Positions 11,690 through 23,097 are shown, numbered from the stretch's first letter. The stretch is DNA of 64,000 bases from Tenebrio molitor (GCF_963966145.1 NC_091046.1:20646001-20710000), one strand, 5' to 3'. The notes: generated by a model from the letters alone, not told the origin. A program made the numbers and translations.

Positions 11690-12240
11690 ATTCTAGTTGC
11701 TCAAAATTTCCTCAATGCTGTTGCAGACACTGTCGATACTTAATAGAAATGCCCACCTTTGCATTCAGTAAAAAATTTCGGCGTTTTTCCTGACATACTT
11801 TCCTTTTTCTTAACTCTTTTTGGGTACCTGGTGGGGTCAAATAAATATTGTCTTGAAAGTTTCGAATGAATATAAAGAAATCCAATGGATTCAAATCTGG
11901 GGATCTAGCGGGCCATCGAATAGCTGCATGAGCACCCATTCATCGTTCACCAAAATGATTTAAATGATTTAAAAATTTACAAAATTCTTGCCTGCATTAC
12001 GAGTATGTGGTACGGCGCCGTCCTGATGAAACACGACTCTATTCAACACTGCTAAGGGTACCTCATCCAGAAAGTTGCTTATTTCATTTGATAATAAATA
12101 ATATGATATTTTGTTTGTTTGAGACTGCTATCAATAAAAAAGGGACCCACTAGTCCATTCTATCTCCAAAAATGCCACACCACACGTTAACACTAAATCG
12201 TCTTTGAAAATTTTCTTCCACAGCATCATTATTCTTATTA
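11690..12240 (-). pseudogene. Mariner-like (IS630/Tc1/mariner) transposase remnant
   Basis: Reading the minus strand from 12240 downward, separate frames give RRFSVNVWCGIFGDRMD, then DEVPLAVLNRVVFHQDGA, then a 75-residue open part starting MGAHAAIRWPARSPDLNPLD. These are successive blocks of a DDE transposase: the segment before the second aspartate, the QDGAxPH region that contains it, and the WPARSPDLNPLD block near the third acidic residue. At least two frameshifts separate them, so it is dead. The N-terminal part is missing here. A related-looking N-terminal scrap lies at 15872-15950. Confidence 0.8.
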
Positions 12241-12618
12241 TTATTATTATCAAACTGTTTTGACAAATGAATACTTCGAGCATTTAGAACAAAGTTCTCT
12301 CTTGTTTATTTTGGTCACTTGATTTTTAAATTTTGTACATTTACACTTTAATTTCTTGACTTTTGTTTAATGAATGGGTATAGTTCTTTGCATTTTTATA
12401 TTCAGAAGACAAATCTCTACAATACTGAATAAAAAAAATGTACAGTGCTATTTGAAAAAAAAGAAGCTGATGTTCATCTGTCAAAAACTGGACGCAAGAT
12501 TTTTTTTTTAATTTAGCTGGTATTAAAGTGTTTTCAAAATTATTTCATTTGATGTGTCATTTATTCAAAGCGGATAAAAAATAAGCAAGATACAGCATCA
12601 AAGGTTTTTCGTCAGTCA
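12241..12618. other. Stretch between transposase relic and Helitron start
   Basis: AT-rich sequence with an ATT trinucleotide run near 12230-12250. Nothing else was recognised. Confidence 0.5.
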
Positions 12619-12787
12619 TCCTGTATATAAAATGTCTGTTTGTTGTTTGTTTTGTATACAAATCTACAGTTTTACTCCAATTTTGATGAAATTTTGTACA
12701 CTTGAGCTTCAAAACAGGGGGAAAATTACTGTCTACTTTTTGAGCACTTTTTTCGAGTTGGAAATTGGGTTTGAATGATATATTCAG

Positions 12788-13130
12788 GTGTCAGAATTAC
12801 ATTTGGTTGTTTATACAAACAGACATTTTGCAGTCAGTTTGACTGATAGTGTTTTACCGCAAAACGTTTTAAATGAAGCGGAACAAGTTTTAAATAGCTT
12901 AATACTGGAAAAATCAAAAGGTAGGTTTCTGAAATCATACGAGACATTCAAACAATGGCAGGATTTAAATAAACTGTAAATGAAAATGTTATGTTGGCGT
13001 ATTTTCATGAACTGGTAAGTGTTCGTAGTATTAGTTATATTTTTGTTTATGCAGTCAAAGAAGCGTGGCCCCTCATCATTATGGACGTATTACTCGATGC
13101 TGCGAAGTACGAACACAAAAGACGTCTGAA
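12788..13130 (+). pseudogene. Crypton-like tyrosine recombinase, N-terminal fragment (copy 1)
   Basis: The frame encodes LNEAEQVLNSLILEKSKGRF and YETFKQWQDLNK, then shifts by one base near 12974 and continues TVNENVMLAYFHEL. A 40-base intron follows (GT at 13015, AG at 13053-13054). After it comes SKKRGPSSLWTYYSMLRST and a stop at about 13127. This matches residue for residue in layout the N-terminal DNA-binding part of the copy at 23985-25175, including the intron position. The catalytic domain is absent. It is a dead fragment inside the Helitron-like element. Confidence 0.8.
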
Positions 13131-13161
13131 AAGCTTGCATTACTAGGAATTAATTAATAAT

Positions 13162-13291
13162 AGTATATTTCAAACCAAGGTAAGAAAGTGGTTTCTTGCA
13201 GACCGCAGGCAAAGATTATAAACCGAGTCGTAGACGAGGTTTGTAAGTGCCTAAGGTCTGCAAGGACACTTTCTTAACAAGGTTTGAATAC
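13162..13291. repeat. Foldback hairpin with C-GA-G tip (H3)
   Basis: TTCAAACCAAGGTAAGAAAG on the left pairs with CTTTCTTAACAAGGTTTGAA on the right, and GCAGACC with GGTCTGC inside. The tip at 13221-13241 is AACC, GA, GTC, loop GTA, GAC, GA, GGTT, giving a GA/GA mismatch in a clean stem. Confidence 0.8.
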
Positions 13292-14089
13292 AATTTTTTT
13301 CCCTACCGGCACAACTTTGTTGAAAAAAGTAAAAAAAAAATGGTTATATTCGTGATTAAAACGAAAATTTTGAGAATTGAATAGTAGGCTGTGTTATTTG
13401 TTTAATTAACTTGTCATCGCATTTGAAGATTTGAGGTTTGTTCGAAAATTTGATATAAACAGGGTAAAGTAATCTACCTACCTAGCTTATCTGTTTATTT
13501 TCCAGATTATATGATTGACCTACCAACTTACTTCATTGAATTGGCTTTCATTTATCAATAACTTATTTCACTTTTGACACTTTTGACATTTGTATTTTGG
13601 TACAGTTTTACCATAAACATTTCATGATTAACTTTCTTACCTTAGCGAGAAAGTTGAATTTTCTCACCTCAAATGAGGTATCCACAGCCTACATTTCTAA
13701 CCGGTAGGGAGAAAAAAAGTTTTTTCGAGTTGGAGATCCCTTCACTTTCGCCGCTTCACCCCCACGCCTTCGTCTGGGTTTATCGCAAAGTAATTTTTGT
13801 TCCCAACTCAAGAAAAAAGTACATTTATTTATCCAGTGAGTTTTTTTAAGACTGGACATAGGGTTTTACATGCTAATTTTTAAACCCCTTGTTAAATTTT
13901 ATTTTTATGAAAATTACAAAACCTAGCGTTGTTTTTAGATTAAACAACAATATTATCTACTGATATACTTAATTTTGTAATAGGTACCTAAATGGCTGTA
14001 ATAGACAATTTACAAACAAAATGTTATTTGCAAAATAGTATATTCTAAAGCGCGAAGGCTATAAGGGACTTCTTCACCGTGGTTTATAT

Positions 14090-14195
14090 ACTATTTTTTT
14101 CACTACTAGTCTCAGAAGGCGTCATTATTAACTCTCGAACCGACCCCAGAAGTAGAATTTCTCTCCCAAGGTTAATAATAATTTTCATTATTCAT
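14090..14195. repeat. Inverted repeat partner of 7465-7562
   Basis: TCAGAAGGCGTCATTATTAA with its flanks is the inverse of the unit at 7465-7562. The adjacent 14045-14100 part shares CCGTGGTTTATATA and TTCACTACTAG with the right arm of hairpin H2. Confidence 0.6.
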
Positions 14196-14704
14196 ATATT
14201 TAAATGTTATTCTAACTTAAGAAATAAATAAAATTCCATTACAAATCATTAGGAATAAGTAGAACTTTATTCGTAACAGGCCATGAATTATTTAAGATAT
14301 TCTTGTAGCCATGGAAACACAAAAAAATAAACATTTATTTTGAAAATAAACTTGATTTGTCGTAATTTTTATTTAATTTTTTTCTCCAATTTCGTGTTGT
14401 GAAATAAAATGAACAATAATGAAATTGTGGATATGTTGCAAGCATATTTCGGAAATAATAGAAATCACTACTTGCAGAGAAACGCCACCTGAAAGCCTTC
14501 TGAATGCCAGGCGAAGTGTCTCGAACAAAATGGTGCTCAATTTGAACAGATCAGTTGAAAAAAAATTATTGTTATTTTTATTGTTTGTATTACTTAATAA
14601 ATATTGTTTCCATGACTACAAAAATGTCTGCATAAGTAATTCATGGCCTGTTAGGAATAAAGTTCTACTTAAGAATTAGAAACTAAAATGACATTTAAAT
14701 ATAC
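14194..14704. mobile_element. Long palindromic element, about 510 bases
   Basis: TATATTTAAATGTTATTCTA on the left mirrors GACATTTAAATATA on the right. Inside, AACAGGCCATGAATTA and CATGGAAAC are mirrored by GTTTCCATG and TAATTCATGGCCTGTT. No protein was recognised. Confidence 0.65.
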
Positions 14705-15870
14705 AGGTGTGCTATATTTTTGAACTCAGAAAAACATAATGAATCTAACTGTACCAAAAAAATTGTATGTTGCCATTAAAAAAAAATAAAGTTGACCCTT
14801 GACCCTTGCAAGGGAGGGTTGCTAAGGGCAACATTTTATATCCAGTTTATAGTACTTTTTAAACCCTTTAATTTAATGTATTGCTCGTTGAAATCGGATG
14901 TCAAATAAGAAAGATATAAGCTGGGGCGTTTTTTTTGTGATCACTCTGTATGATGTAAATATCTGCTCGTTAGGACAAGCATCTGTTTATGAATATGGAT
15001 TCAAGTATACATATATTGTTACGTTGAACTGATAATTTTATCCAAATACTGATGCTTATAAATATTTGTTTATAAGTAGATACTTTACCCTCCACCACCC
15101 GGCGGCACGGCAATTTTGCCGGAGTACATACACTATTACAGATAATAGTATCAAGTCATAGTGCAGTGCTTATCAACATAATTACCGGCGTCTCGCCTCC
15201 ACATTTGGACTTTTTTGTGTTTTATGTTCTGTGTCAATGTTAAGGAATTTCCTCACGATGCCACCACATGTTGGCAATACAAAAATCCTAATAGTTCTGT
15301 TATTAACGTTCTTAGAATGGCTATTGCTATAAAATTAAAAACTGTCAAGTGCTTATTATGTGAAACACCGCGGAAACGAAGAAATAATTTTAATAACAAC
15401 TTAAAACGTGTTGTTTTTAACTATTTTTGGTTATATTGTAAACTAATTTGGTAGAAACTTTCGTACAAGCCGTTTATCTTTCATAAAGCCTAACGTAACA
15501 TTTTATTTTCCCCATGTCAAACGCCGAGCGAATATATCAGGCGTTCAAATGAAATTTGGGGCTGGGAAGACGTTGGAAACCATTAATTGTTTTGCTTTTT
15601 TAAAGTGTAAATGGACAGTTGTAATTATGTAGAGCTAACATAAAATTTATACACAATTTTTTTTCTGTTTTGTTTTAGAATAACAAACGATTCCTATTCT
15701 CGAAGCAAATTAATATCTAAGATCACTCTTTGATAAAAACAAACATATTCATTGAACGCATGATGGCCATGGATTGGAAAACATGCGTTTCAACTTATTT
15801 CATGTGTTTTTGTAGGGTTTTGTTCCATACGTTGAAGAATGTCATTAACAACTTCTTTTACTTCTTCAGT
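14705..15870. other. Interior of the Helitron-like element, nothing recognised
   Basis: The plus-strand frame at 15215-15454 has no recognisable domain and no splice or repeat context that supports it. A hairpin around CCCTTGCAAGGG lies near 14804. Confidence 0.4.
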
Positions 15871-15871
15871 A

Positions 15872-15950
15872 CGAACGATTGGCCTACCAAGACCTTTTTT
15901 TGAGTCACAGAGCCAGTTTCGCGAAACACACCAACACAATTTGTAAGGCA
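15872..15950 (-). pseudogene. Transposase N-terminal scrap, mariner-like
   Basis: The minus-strand frame gives WLCDSKKGLGRPIVRTEEV followed by KEVVNDILQRMEQNPTKTHE. This layout (GRP, RT-E-E, then a helix and NP-K) is typical of the linker and second helix-turn-helix of insect mariner-like transposases. Only this block survives. It could derive from the same family as 11690-12240. Confidence 0.55.
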
Positions 15951-16105
15951 TGCATAAAAATTCAGATTTTGACATTAAAAAATGATTGACACAAATGCTT
16001 CGACAATTATTTGAAAATCTATGACCACCATTGACCAAGATAAGTTTTGATATCTCGGTATTTTCACGTAAAAAATTTGCGGGCGAAGCCGCGGGTAAAA
16101 GCTAG

Positions 16106-16240
16106 TGGTATATTAAAATACAAGTTGCAGAAGGCATCTATTCACGCACGAATTTGAAATTCCGAAACGAGCCGCATAGCGGCGAGTTGAGAAACAAATG
16201 AGTGCTTGAAGGATCTTCTGTAACGAGTTTTTTATACAAT
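16106..16240. repeat. Foldback hairpin with GA/GA tip (H4)
   Basis: It begins directly after the Helitron CTAG terminus. The arms are imperfect (AGTTGCAGAAG against ATCTTCTGTAACGAGTT). The tip at 16166-16188 is AAC, GA, GCCGC, loop ATA, GCGGC, GA, GTT. Confidence 0.75.
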
Positions 16241-16848
16241 TTTTTCTATTTTGCCGCTTTATACCATTTTGTAAATAAAAAAAATAAAAATTTTAAAAGT
16301 AGGGAATTGTGCGAGGGTTGGTGACATTTATGTGGCATAAATAATTTTTCGTGCCTCCGGCCGGAATTTGGTAAATTACAGATCTCGAAATCGTCCAGAA
16401 ACACATGCATTGCCGGCCTAGTCCGGCTAAAAGTAGGGATTTCGAGTTGTCATCGGTTTCGGTTGGCATTTGTTATCAGAATTCTATTAAACGTCAATGT
16501 TTGTTCTGTGGATGGCTCGTAAAAATGTTTTTCTATTTATAACAACGTACAAACTACAAAGAAGCAATATTTAACTAAAATTAATTAATTAAAATTACGT
16601 TTCGAGCCACTTCTTGAATATGGGCTGGTGTATTTATTACAACAAATGTTTCAGGAAAATGTCAAAAACAAAACAAATTACATAATTAAATTTAATAAAT
16701 GTCAGGAAACAAGAGCGATGTTGATTTTAAAACTTAAATGTTTAAATGTAAGTGTTGCCAACACAAAAAAAGTCCCTAATACCAATTATTAAAACAAGTG
16801 CTTTAACTTCCATTTAACAAAAATCCGCAGAAGTCGGCACGAAAAATT

Positions 16849-16967
16849 TTGTGTATCAAACGTCCAGAAACTGTTTTGCGAGCATTCGTCTATCGACTCG
16901 TAGTGCAAACCGTACTCATGCTCGCAAACGTGCAGTTTCTAGCCTTGTGATACAAATAACTATTAGC
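16849..16967. repeat. Foldback hairpin with TC/TC mismatches (H5)
   Basis: TGTATCAAACGTCCAGAAAC pairs with the complement spanning CAGTTTCTAGCCTTGTGATACA. GCGAGCAT (16878-16885) pairs with ATGCTCGC (16918-16925). Just inside, TC faces TC (16886-16887 and 16916-16917), which is GA/GA on the other strand. A second tip, GTC-TATC-GAC flanked by TC, sits inside. Confidence 0.7.
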
Positions 16968-17416
16968 CGGCTGTGAAAAAAATTAATTTAAATCGTCAGT
17001 TTTTTTCATTTTCGCGTTTGATGTTTGAAAATGAATGCTGAAGAAAGTTTATCACTATCGCCGCCGCAAATTAGGCAAATTACACAACATTTTTAGTTTG
17101 TTATGTTTAAAAAATCGCAGTAGGCATATGCGACTGAGCAGGTTGTTGAGTAAACACTCAACAGATGCGGCAAATATTCAGGAATCAAACAGCGTCAATC
17201 ATTTTAATTTATGTGCAACGATTTGAAAGCTACGAATTTTCGAACGGACCCCTGCAATTCGAATTTCTGGTAAAAAAAAAACGCCACAGATCAAAAACGA
17301 TTGCAGATACGAGTAAGTAAAAATGACCTCTATAAATTTGATTCACAATTTAACATAGAGTTCCATTTAAAAAACATTACTTTAGCGTTTTTTATAATAT
17401 TGGAACACCGTGTATA

Positions 17417-17893
17417 CAGGGTGTCCCAAAAATGGCGTACTAACGGTGCACTACGGTGTAGAAGAGACTACCGTAAACGTCAGAAAAATGTTTAAAAAAT
17501 TCTATTGGACTTAATTGCTGATTTGGCGGTCCTTGAAAGTGGCACTTAACAGGAAAATTATTTTGAAAAATATGTATTAAATTGTCATGACAGCTACCTC
17601 TAATCGTACATATTATCACAAAGTACAAGATTACTCACTACCAATATCTAATCCTGCACAATAGTGAATTTAGAAGCTTTGGAAATCGAAAAAAATATTT
17701 TAAATCCACTACGGTAACATTGCAAGGTAATGATGTACGAGTACATCTTTGTCTACATTGTATTACCGTTAATAATAAAAATAATAATAATTTATTTTTT
17801 TGTCTGAAAATTTTTTTCCATATTTTTTTCGTGTACATTTAAACATCCTGGATACGGTAGTAAGTAGTTAGTACGCTATTTTTGGGACACCTG
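17417..17893. mobile_element. TA-flanked MITE, CAGGGTGTCCC ends
   Basis: CAGGGTGTCCCAAAAATGGC on the left and GCTATTTTTGGGACACCTG on the right are inverted repeats that continue through GTACTAAC/GTTAGTAC. TA flanks both ends (17415-17416 and 17894-17895). No transposase was found, so this is probably a Tc1/mariner-type derivative. Confidence 0.85.
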
Positions 17894-18065
17894 TATATAT
17901 CGCAATATTTTCCAAATGTGCAGTAGAAGTGCAATTATCATCTAAAAAAAAAGAAAAAGTTGACATCTTTATTAACAAACAAGTTATGAAGTTTTTCGCA
18001 ACTCTGGGACACCTGTATAACATATACTATGCATTGTTTACAGCACTTATACTTATACCATTATA

Positions 18066-18355
18066 CAGGGTTATTCTAAATGATTGTAGTCCAAGTAGGC
18101 GTAAAAACTGAATGTAAAATTTATGGTTGCCGCTCCATATAAAAAACATCAAAATGATGTGAATAGGAGAATAAGTACACACCTTTCAATCGTTAATTTA
18201 AAAAAAATAAATAAAACTCTCATCACCGCTCTTTTCACCTAAAAATGACAGTGACAGCGACAAAAATTGACATTTCACTGAAAATGGCAAAAATTTCATA
18301 ACATGGGCATGGCCTGCTTCGATTACAATCATTTATAATAACATTAATAACCCTG
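18066..18355. mobile_element. MITE family M1, copy 1
   Basis: It begins CAGGGTTATTCTAAATGATT and ends with a partly duplicated inverse ending AATAACCCTG, with TA at both sides. The internal block TTGCCGCTCCATATAAAAAA and CATCAAAATGATGTGAATA recurs at 28251-28579 and, truncated, at 32090-32190. Confidence 0.85.
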
Positions 18356-18889
18356 TATGTAGTGTTATAAATGTTTCTAACATTTAGTTGGCCTAGCAAC
18401 GGACCTAAGTAAAGCGCACAGTCACCTACGATGTTACTCGTAGAAATATTTATAATAATCCTGCATTACATTTCACAGTACTAACCGATTGCTTTTCAAT
18501 TTCTACAAGAAAAACGTTTTAACTTATGTGATCGAACAAATTATACTGAGTGTCATTAGAAGTACAGCACCAAGAAATACATAATAGTTATTTTAAATTG
18601 ATTTTTATACAATATATTAGTCTTGACTCAAAGTAAAACTGATTTTTTAATAAGTTTTTCAGCCTCTTCTGATAAAACTATTATTTAAAACATTTAAAAA
18701 AGAAATTCTTGAAAATTTTTAAATTAAAAATTGGTCTACAATTAATATTATTCAATAATATCATAGAGCGGCTATAATGTACTGTCTGGAAAATAAATTA
18801 AACAAAATTGAATGGAGAAAATAAACATGAACTCCCCACGGAGTAAGTATTTGAAAGTCGAAAATTTTCAAATAGTAGTAACCCTAGTA
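18356..18889. other. AT-rich stretch, nothing recognised
   Basis: Neither coding nor repeat structure was recognised here by eye. Confidence 0.5.
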
Positions 18890-19200
18890 GGAGGTATGAG
18901 ATTTGTCAACATGCGCCAAGGGAACTATATTATTATTATCTCGGTTGTGGTGCAGCTGTCGGCAATCACGGAACAACCCCTATCGGTGACCACTCAGCAC
19001 CCTGAGGCCTCAGGGGGCTCGTCTGCTAACCCCGACGTTTGGTTACGCCTTATTGGCTGTCGGTTTAACTCCATTTCGGATTGCAGTGCGACCGATAAAG
19101 GAAACTCTCTCATCGAAAGTTGTTAAAGTAAACCCACACTTCACCAGAACATTACTCCCAACTTCTAAATTGTCTTTGGGGATTTCATCTTGATTGAGCG
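18890..19200 (+). other. GC-rich relic of unknown origin
   Basis: This segment is clearly richer in G and C than its surroundings, for example CCTGAGGCCTCAGGGGGCTC near 19001-19020. It is covered by an open frame (18812-19126) with no recognisable domain, and a trinucleotide ATT run precedes it. It may be the 5' or untranslated part of an old retroelement or a processed transcript. I cannot name it. Confidence 0.35.
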
Positions 19201-19626
19201 TGCCTACCTAGACTTCCGAAAGTTATATAAATATCAAAGGACGTTTACTACGTGATTTTGTAGCACAAAAAATATAAAAGAAGGAAAGTAATAATAATGT
19301 AATAAGTATCAAGATTACATTTAGAATTTTTTTACATTTTAATACATCAACGAAAATCCCTTTACTAGGGTAAATTTCCGCAGTATAATTATTTTTACAG
19401 TTGCAGCCACAGAACAGTTTACATCTACTTTAATATAGAAGGCGTTTTTTTATTTTATTTTTACGCAGTGTAAATGGACTTTTTGTGTCAATATGACCTT
19501 TATTAGCAATGGCGTGTAAGTAATTGAAACTGCTTTGTAAATTATACTATTGTTTTAATATACACAATAAATAAAAATCCAAAATTTAACAAAGTGAAGA
19601 CTTAAATTTAACAAATAGGTATAGTT

Positions 19627-20080
19627 TGTCCAGCAAGAGATTGGTTGACATAAAAATCACTAAATTCTACGTAGAGAAAGTAGTACCTAGCGCAGGTAAA
19701 ATTTGAAATATATCCTTCAAGCAGTAACATTTTTGCCCTGAAATTATGCTCTAATTAATGAATTCTAGTGCATTTTGTAGTGTTGGGTTAATTTAAACAA
19801 TTTAAAATCTCCCAATCTCTCGTTGGACGAAGTATACAAAAGTACATTTTTGCTACGCAAATTAATATTTGGTGTAGGCCCTTTGTTTTAATTTTAATTA
19901 AGTCCATACGCCAATGATTTTTTACAAAATCACAATAGAAAAATAATGATGTAAGCTGTTCCGTGGCCGCAACTGTACTTCTTTATAATTAATGTGTGTT
20001 ATATTTTGTCCAGCGAGAGATTGGTTCACATAAAAATCACCAAATTGTACGCAGAGAAAGTACAGAGTGTTATAAAAGAA
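19627..20080. repeat. Repeat pair containing TTTGTCCAGC-GAGAGATTGG
   Basis: About 70 bases are repeated directly at 19627-19697 and 20006-20075 (AGAGATTGGTTSACATAAAA shared). A shorter inverse copy (CCAATCTCTCGTTGGACGAA) lies at about 19813. The middle may be a decayed element bounded by these units. Confidence 0.6.
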
Positions 20081-21081
20081 TATTTATCAAGAGTCCTGTG
20101 GAACTCGAATATGCGGCAATGAGCGGCAAAAGTATGGAATAAATTCATTAAAAATTAAACAAATTTTTTTTCCAAAAAATCTTTGGAGGTCAATTTTAGT
20201 TTATAAAAATACATATTTTAATATAAAATAAAATTCCACGCAGTCATTTGTTTTCGAGTTATGACGTCATCGATACTTTTTTTAAACGGAAACCTCCTAT
20301 TTTTTTTCTTGATTCTGAAATTTTGTTATCTTACATAAGGAAATTGTTGAGAAAAAAATAATAAAGTTGGAAAAAATAAATTTTATAACGAACAAAAACA
20401 AGTCAAAAACTGTGTTAGTAAGTACTTAAAATTATGGAATTAAATGTTTGAATTGCCATCCCCCAGCTTGTTGACAATAAGCAAGTTTATGAAGAAATTC
20501 CCCCTGTTTTAGTTTTATCCCAGCACCCAATCAAAATTAAAATTTACGTTGTGTTTTTGTTAAATGAGTCATTTTCGAAAACGTTTTGTAAAACAAATAA
20601 CACATACGAATGAAATTGACAGTAACATTTGACTGTTTGATTTACCTACTTGATTTTTTGACTTGTTTTTGTAATTTGCCTCCATTTTGTTTCTCTAATA
20701 GACATATTAACGAACGCGACGTCATTATCTGGGATGTCCTTATAGCCATTATTTCACGGAACATTTTACGAAAATTTTTAGGTTGACAAAGCTTGATCCG
20801 TCATGCGTGTCAGTTTAAATTACAAAATGTACAAAGAATTATTTATCAGGATTTATCAGGGAACAAATTCGCGACCGTATTTTTGTCAATTTCACATATT
20901 TCAGTGGGCGTACATGAAAGATTATCTTCCATATTCGTGTTTTGTGACAGAATTTGGATAAAACAAAAGGCGACTTTAAAGATTTGATCAAATTTTCACT
21001 TTTAAAATTAAGACAACCGCTACAAAAATCCCTAAATCGAGGAAAGTAAACATTTTTGTTTAAAAAAGGGGAAATTACAAA
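20081..21081. other. Intronic stretch with a distant relative of the CRE-bearing MITE
   Basis: At 20260-20345 the order ATGACGTCAT, poly-T, AAACGGAAACCTCC, TTTTTTTTCTT follows the same plan as 26197-26260 and 57050-57110. This suggests an old copy of that MITE family. Nothing else was recognised. Confidence 0.4.
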
Positions 21082-21230
21082 AAATAGTATAAAAAAACTC
21101 GTTTCATAAGACCTTGAAGCACTCATTCTTTAAACTAACTCGTGGCTACGCCACTCGTTTTTTAATCTTGAATTCGTGCTTGAAGAATGGTCTTATGAAA
21201 CTTGTCTTTTAATATACTATTTTAGAATCT
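21082..21230. repeat. Foldback hairpin with TC/TC tip (H6)
   Basis: AATAGTATAAAAAAACTCGT with TTCATAAGACC on the left pairs with GGTCTTATGAAAC and TAATATACTATT on the right. The tip at 21137-21159 reads AAC, TC, GTGGC, loop TAC, GCCAC, TC, GTT. On the other strand that is GA/GA with a GTA loop. Confidence 0.8.
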
Positions 21231-21525
21231 GCATCTCTAATAGGTCTATTATTGTATTCAATTTGGAGTCGTTTATGGCTATCTCTTAAAGCACTCGAAG
21301 TTTAATAGATCTCTAAGAAAATTTTTATCAATATTTCAGTGTATTATTATCATTTACACCAAAAAACTTCCAATATCAATGTACAAACTCTACTTTTTAA
21401 CATATGTTGCAGAATGTAGTTGCATCCGTTACCTTGAATTACCAATTAATACAAAATTCCCTAGAATTTGAAGATTTGAAGATTAATTTTTTTATTTAAA
21501 AATTAAAAGGTTGCAAATTCTAAAA

Positions 21526-21630
21526 AAATACATAAAAAACTCGTTTTGTAAGGACCCCTACGGGTCGTTTTCTACACTTGGAACTCATGCGCCAAATCAA
21601 CCCTTACAAAACTCGTTCTTTAATATATTA
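21526..21630. repeat. Foldback hairpin (H7), no clear GA/GA tip
   Basis: AAAAACTCGTTTTGTAAGG pairs with CCTTACAAAACTCGTTCTTT. The ACTCG block is direct, not inverted, on the two arms. An internal GACCC-CTAC-GGGTC stem is present. It resembles the H-series in scale but the loop module is not the same. Confidence 0.55.
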
Positions 21631-21733
21631 TTTTCCCTGCTTAATAATGTCCAATGTAAATAAAATCTTACAACGTAAATGTATTGTCAAGGGTTTTTTT
21701 TATTGTTCAAAGTCATGACCCCAATATCAGTTT

Positions 21734-21960
21734 TTACCGTAGAGCAAAGAAAAAATGCCATCAAGGATAGCTATGACACAGTCGATAATGCGCTTGTGCA
21801 CTGTAAGTTGCAGGAGAAAAAATGCAATAATACCTATAATTGTTTATTTAAAAACCCATTTCAGGATTCCACAAATGCATGACGAATTTCTTAATCAAAG
21901 ACACGGCACTTTCTTTTTCGTAGCTATCCTTGATGGCATTTTTCTTTTGCTCTTACGGTA
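21734..21960. mobile_element. MITE with TACCGTA-GAGCAAAG ends
   Basis: ACCGTAGAGCAAAGAAAAAA and TGCCATCAAGGATAGCTA on the left are mirrored on the right by TAGCTATCCTTGATGGCA and TTTTTCTTTTGCTCTTACGG. The following 21970-22120 stretch shares ATTAATGTCATA and GTCAAAGAATGAC with the MITE at 33475-33710. Confidence 0.75.
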
Positions 21961-22119
21961 TAATAAAGTAAGAATGATTTCATTAATTATTAAGTTACCT
22001 TGTGCGTTTCATTTCATCAATAAAATTCGACAAAGAAAACAATTAATGTCATATAACCGTTTCACAATGGAGAACTTACTATTGTGTCAAAGAATGACAT
22101 TGGCGAACAAAATTTTTTA

Positions 22120-22525
22120 CTTATACATACAATTCATCCATTTTCAATATACATTATTATTAGGGAATTTTCTTTTTCTGTATTGAAATGAAAGTGGTTC
22201 ATTTTTTCTAATATTGAACATTCCAAACGGGCGTTTTGAATTTGTCAAAAAATTTGACAGTGTCGGATTATATTGTGCGATTAATTGAATTTGTTATTAA
22301 AGTTGTCGCTGGAACTGTCGAGGTATGTCTAGTTTTGAACAATCGCAATAAACGTCACATTTAATGACAATTGTAAAACATAAAATGGCGAATTAAGGAT
22401 TCAAGGGATTTTAAGAGAAAAATTACAATGAGAATATAATACATTGAATATTGAGCCAATCGTTGCTTCTTAAATTTAAAATATTGACCAATAGGACCTC
22501 GTACCATAGTGACAATACGCGACTA
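22120..22525. other. Intronic stretch, nothing recognised
   Basis: Short blocks resemble the tails of neighbouring MITEs. No complete element or gene was seen. Confidence 0.4.
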
Positions 22526-22672
22526 ACCCCCAATTTCATAATCAGCCTAAAGTTACTTTAACACTAAAGTTTACCATTTACCATAGAAACATATTGTTGC
22601 AACAATCCATTAAAGTCACTTTAAGCTAAAGTCGACTTTAAGTTTATTATGAAACTGGCCCTAACTATTATC
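22526..22672. mobile_element. MITE family M2, copy 1 (TAA target)
   Basis: A compact palindrome from CCCCCAATTTCATAATCAGC to GTTTATTATGAAACTGGCCC, flanked by TAA on both sides. The central block ATATTGTTGCAACAATCCAT matches the inverse copy at 41454-41578. The three-base TAA target suggests a PIF/Harbinger-type origin. Confidence 0.8.
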
Positions 22673-22979
22673 GATTTGGTATTAGCTAACTTGCGTTTGT
22701 TTCACTTGTCAAATAAAATAATTTAGAAAAGTCAGACAAACGTCAGATACATTTTTTAGGTGCATTTCCAGAAAGAAAAAGCACTGAACACAAATGGATC
22801 ACTTGGTGACAATTTTACAGGAAAAATTGAAAAAATTCCCACACACCAAAAATTTGTCGAATTTTGTCGACGCGTTTCATCCAACCAAGTTGGCATTATC
22901 AGGACGATGAACAAACTCAGAAAAGAAAAAGCACATAATGATTTTAATTTATTATATTCTCTTCCTAAATAAGAATCGA

Positions 22980-23097
22980 TATTTTTTTTTACAAATGTCA
23001 ACTCATGCCAGCCCCAATCTTTGGAAAATACAACTCCGTGCTTCGCACTCGTATTTTCGTCGTTGGGACTGGCATTCGTAACATTAAAAAAAATATA
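22980..23097. repeat. Foldback hairpin with degenerate TC tip (H8)
   Basis: TCATGCCAGCCCCAA pairs with TTGGGACTGGCAT, and GAAAATAC (23024-23031) with GTATTTTC (23051-23058). The tip is GTGC, loop TTC, GCAC, with TC on the right and an enlarged AACTCC on the left. It fits the shared tip plan with an insertion. Confidence 0.6.

Larger units (their letters stand above)
12619..16105 (+). mobile_element. Helitron-like element, non-autonomous
   Basis: The 5' end begins TC and is followed by CTGTATATAAAATGTCTGTT, a typical insect Helitron start. The 3' end has a short GC-rich hairpin (GCGGGC, loop GAA, GCCGC at 16079-16092), a TAAAA spacer and terminal CTAG at 16102-16105. The base before the 5' end is A and the base after the 3' end is T, which fits insertion between A and T without target duplication. 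No Rep/helicase was seen, so it was mobilised in trans if it is one unit. It contains a tyrosine-recombinase relic, a C-GA-G hairpin, a long palindrome and a transposase scrap. TTTTTTCGAGTTGGA occurs at about 12747 and again at 13722, bracketing inserted material. Confidence 0.65.

Noticed and set aside
16079..16092. Helitron terminal hairpin with GAA loop as a member of the GA/GA class
   Set aside because: The stem is fully paired apart from one extra G and has no facing GA dinucleotides. Its loop resembles the class only by chance or general hairpin stability.
21526..21630. H7 as a clear GA/GA hairpin
   Set aside because: The ACTCG blocks are direct on both arms but sit outside a tip with the expected loop. 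It was kept as a repeat but not counted.
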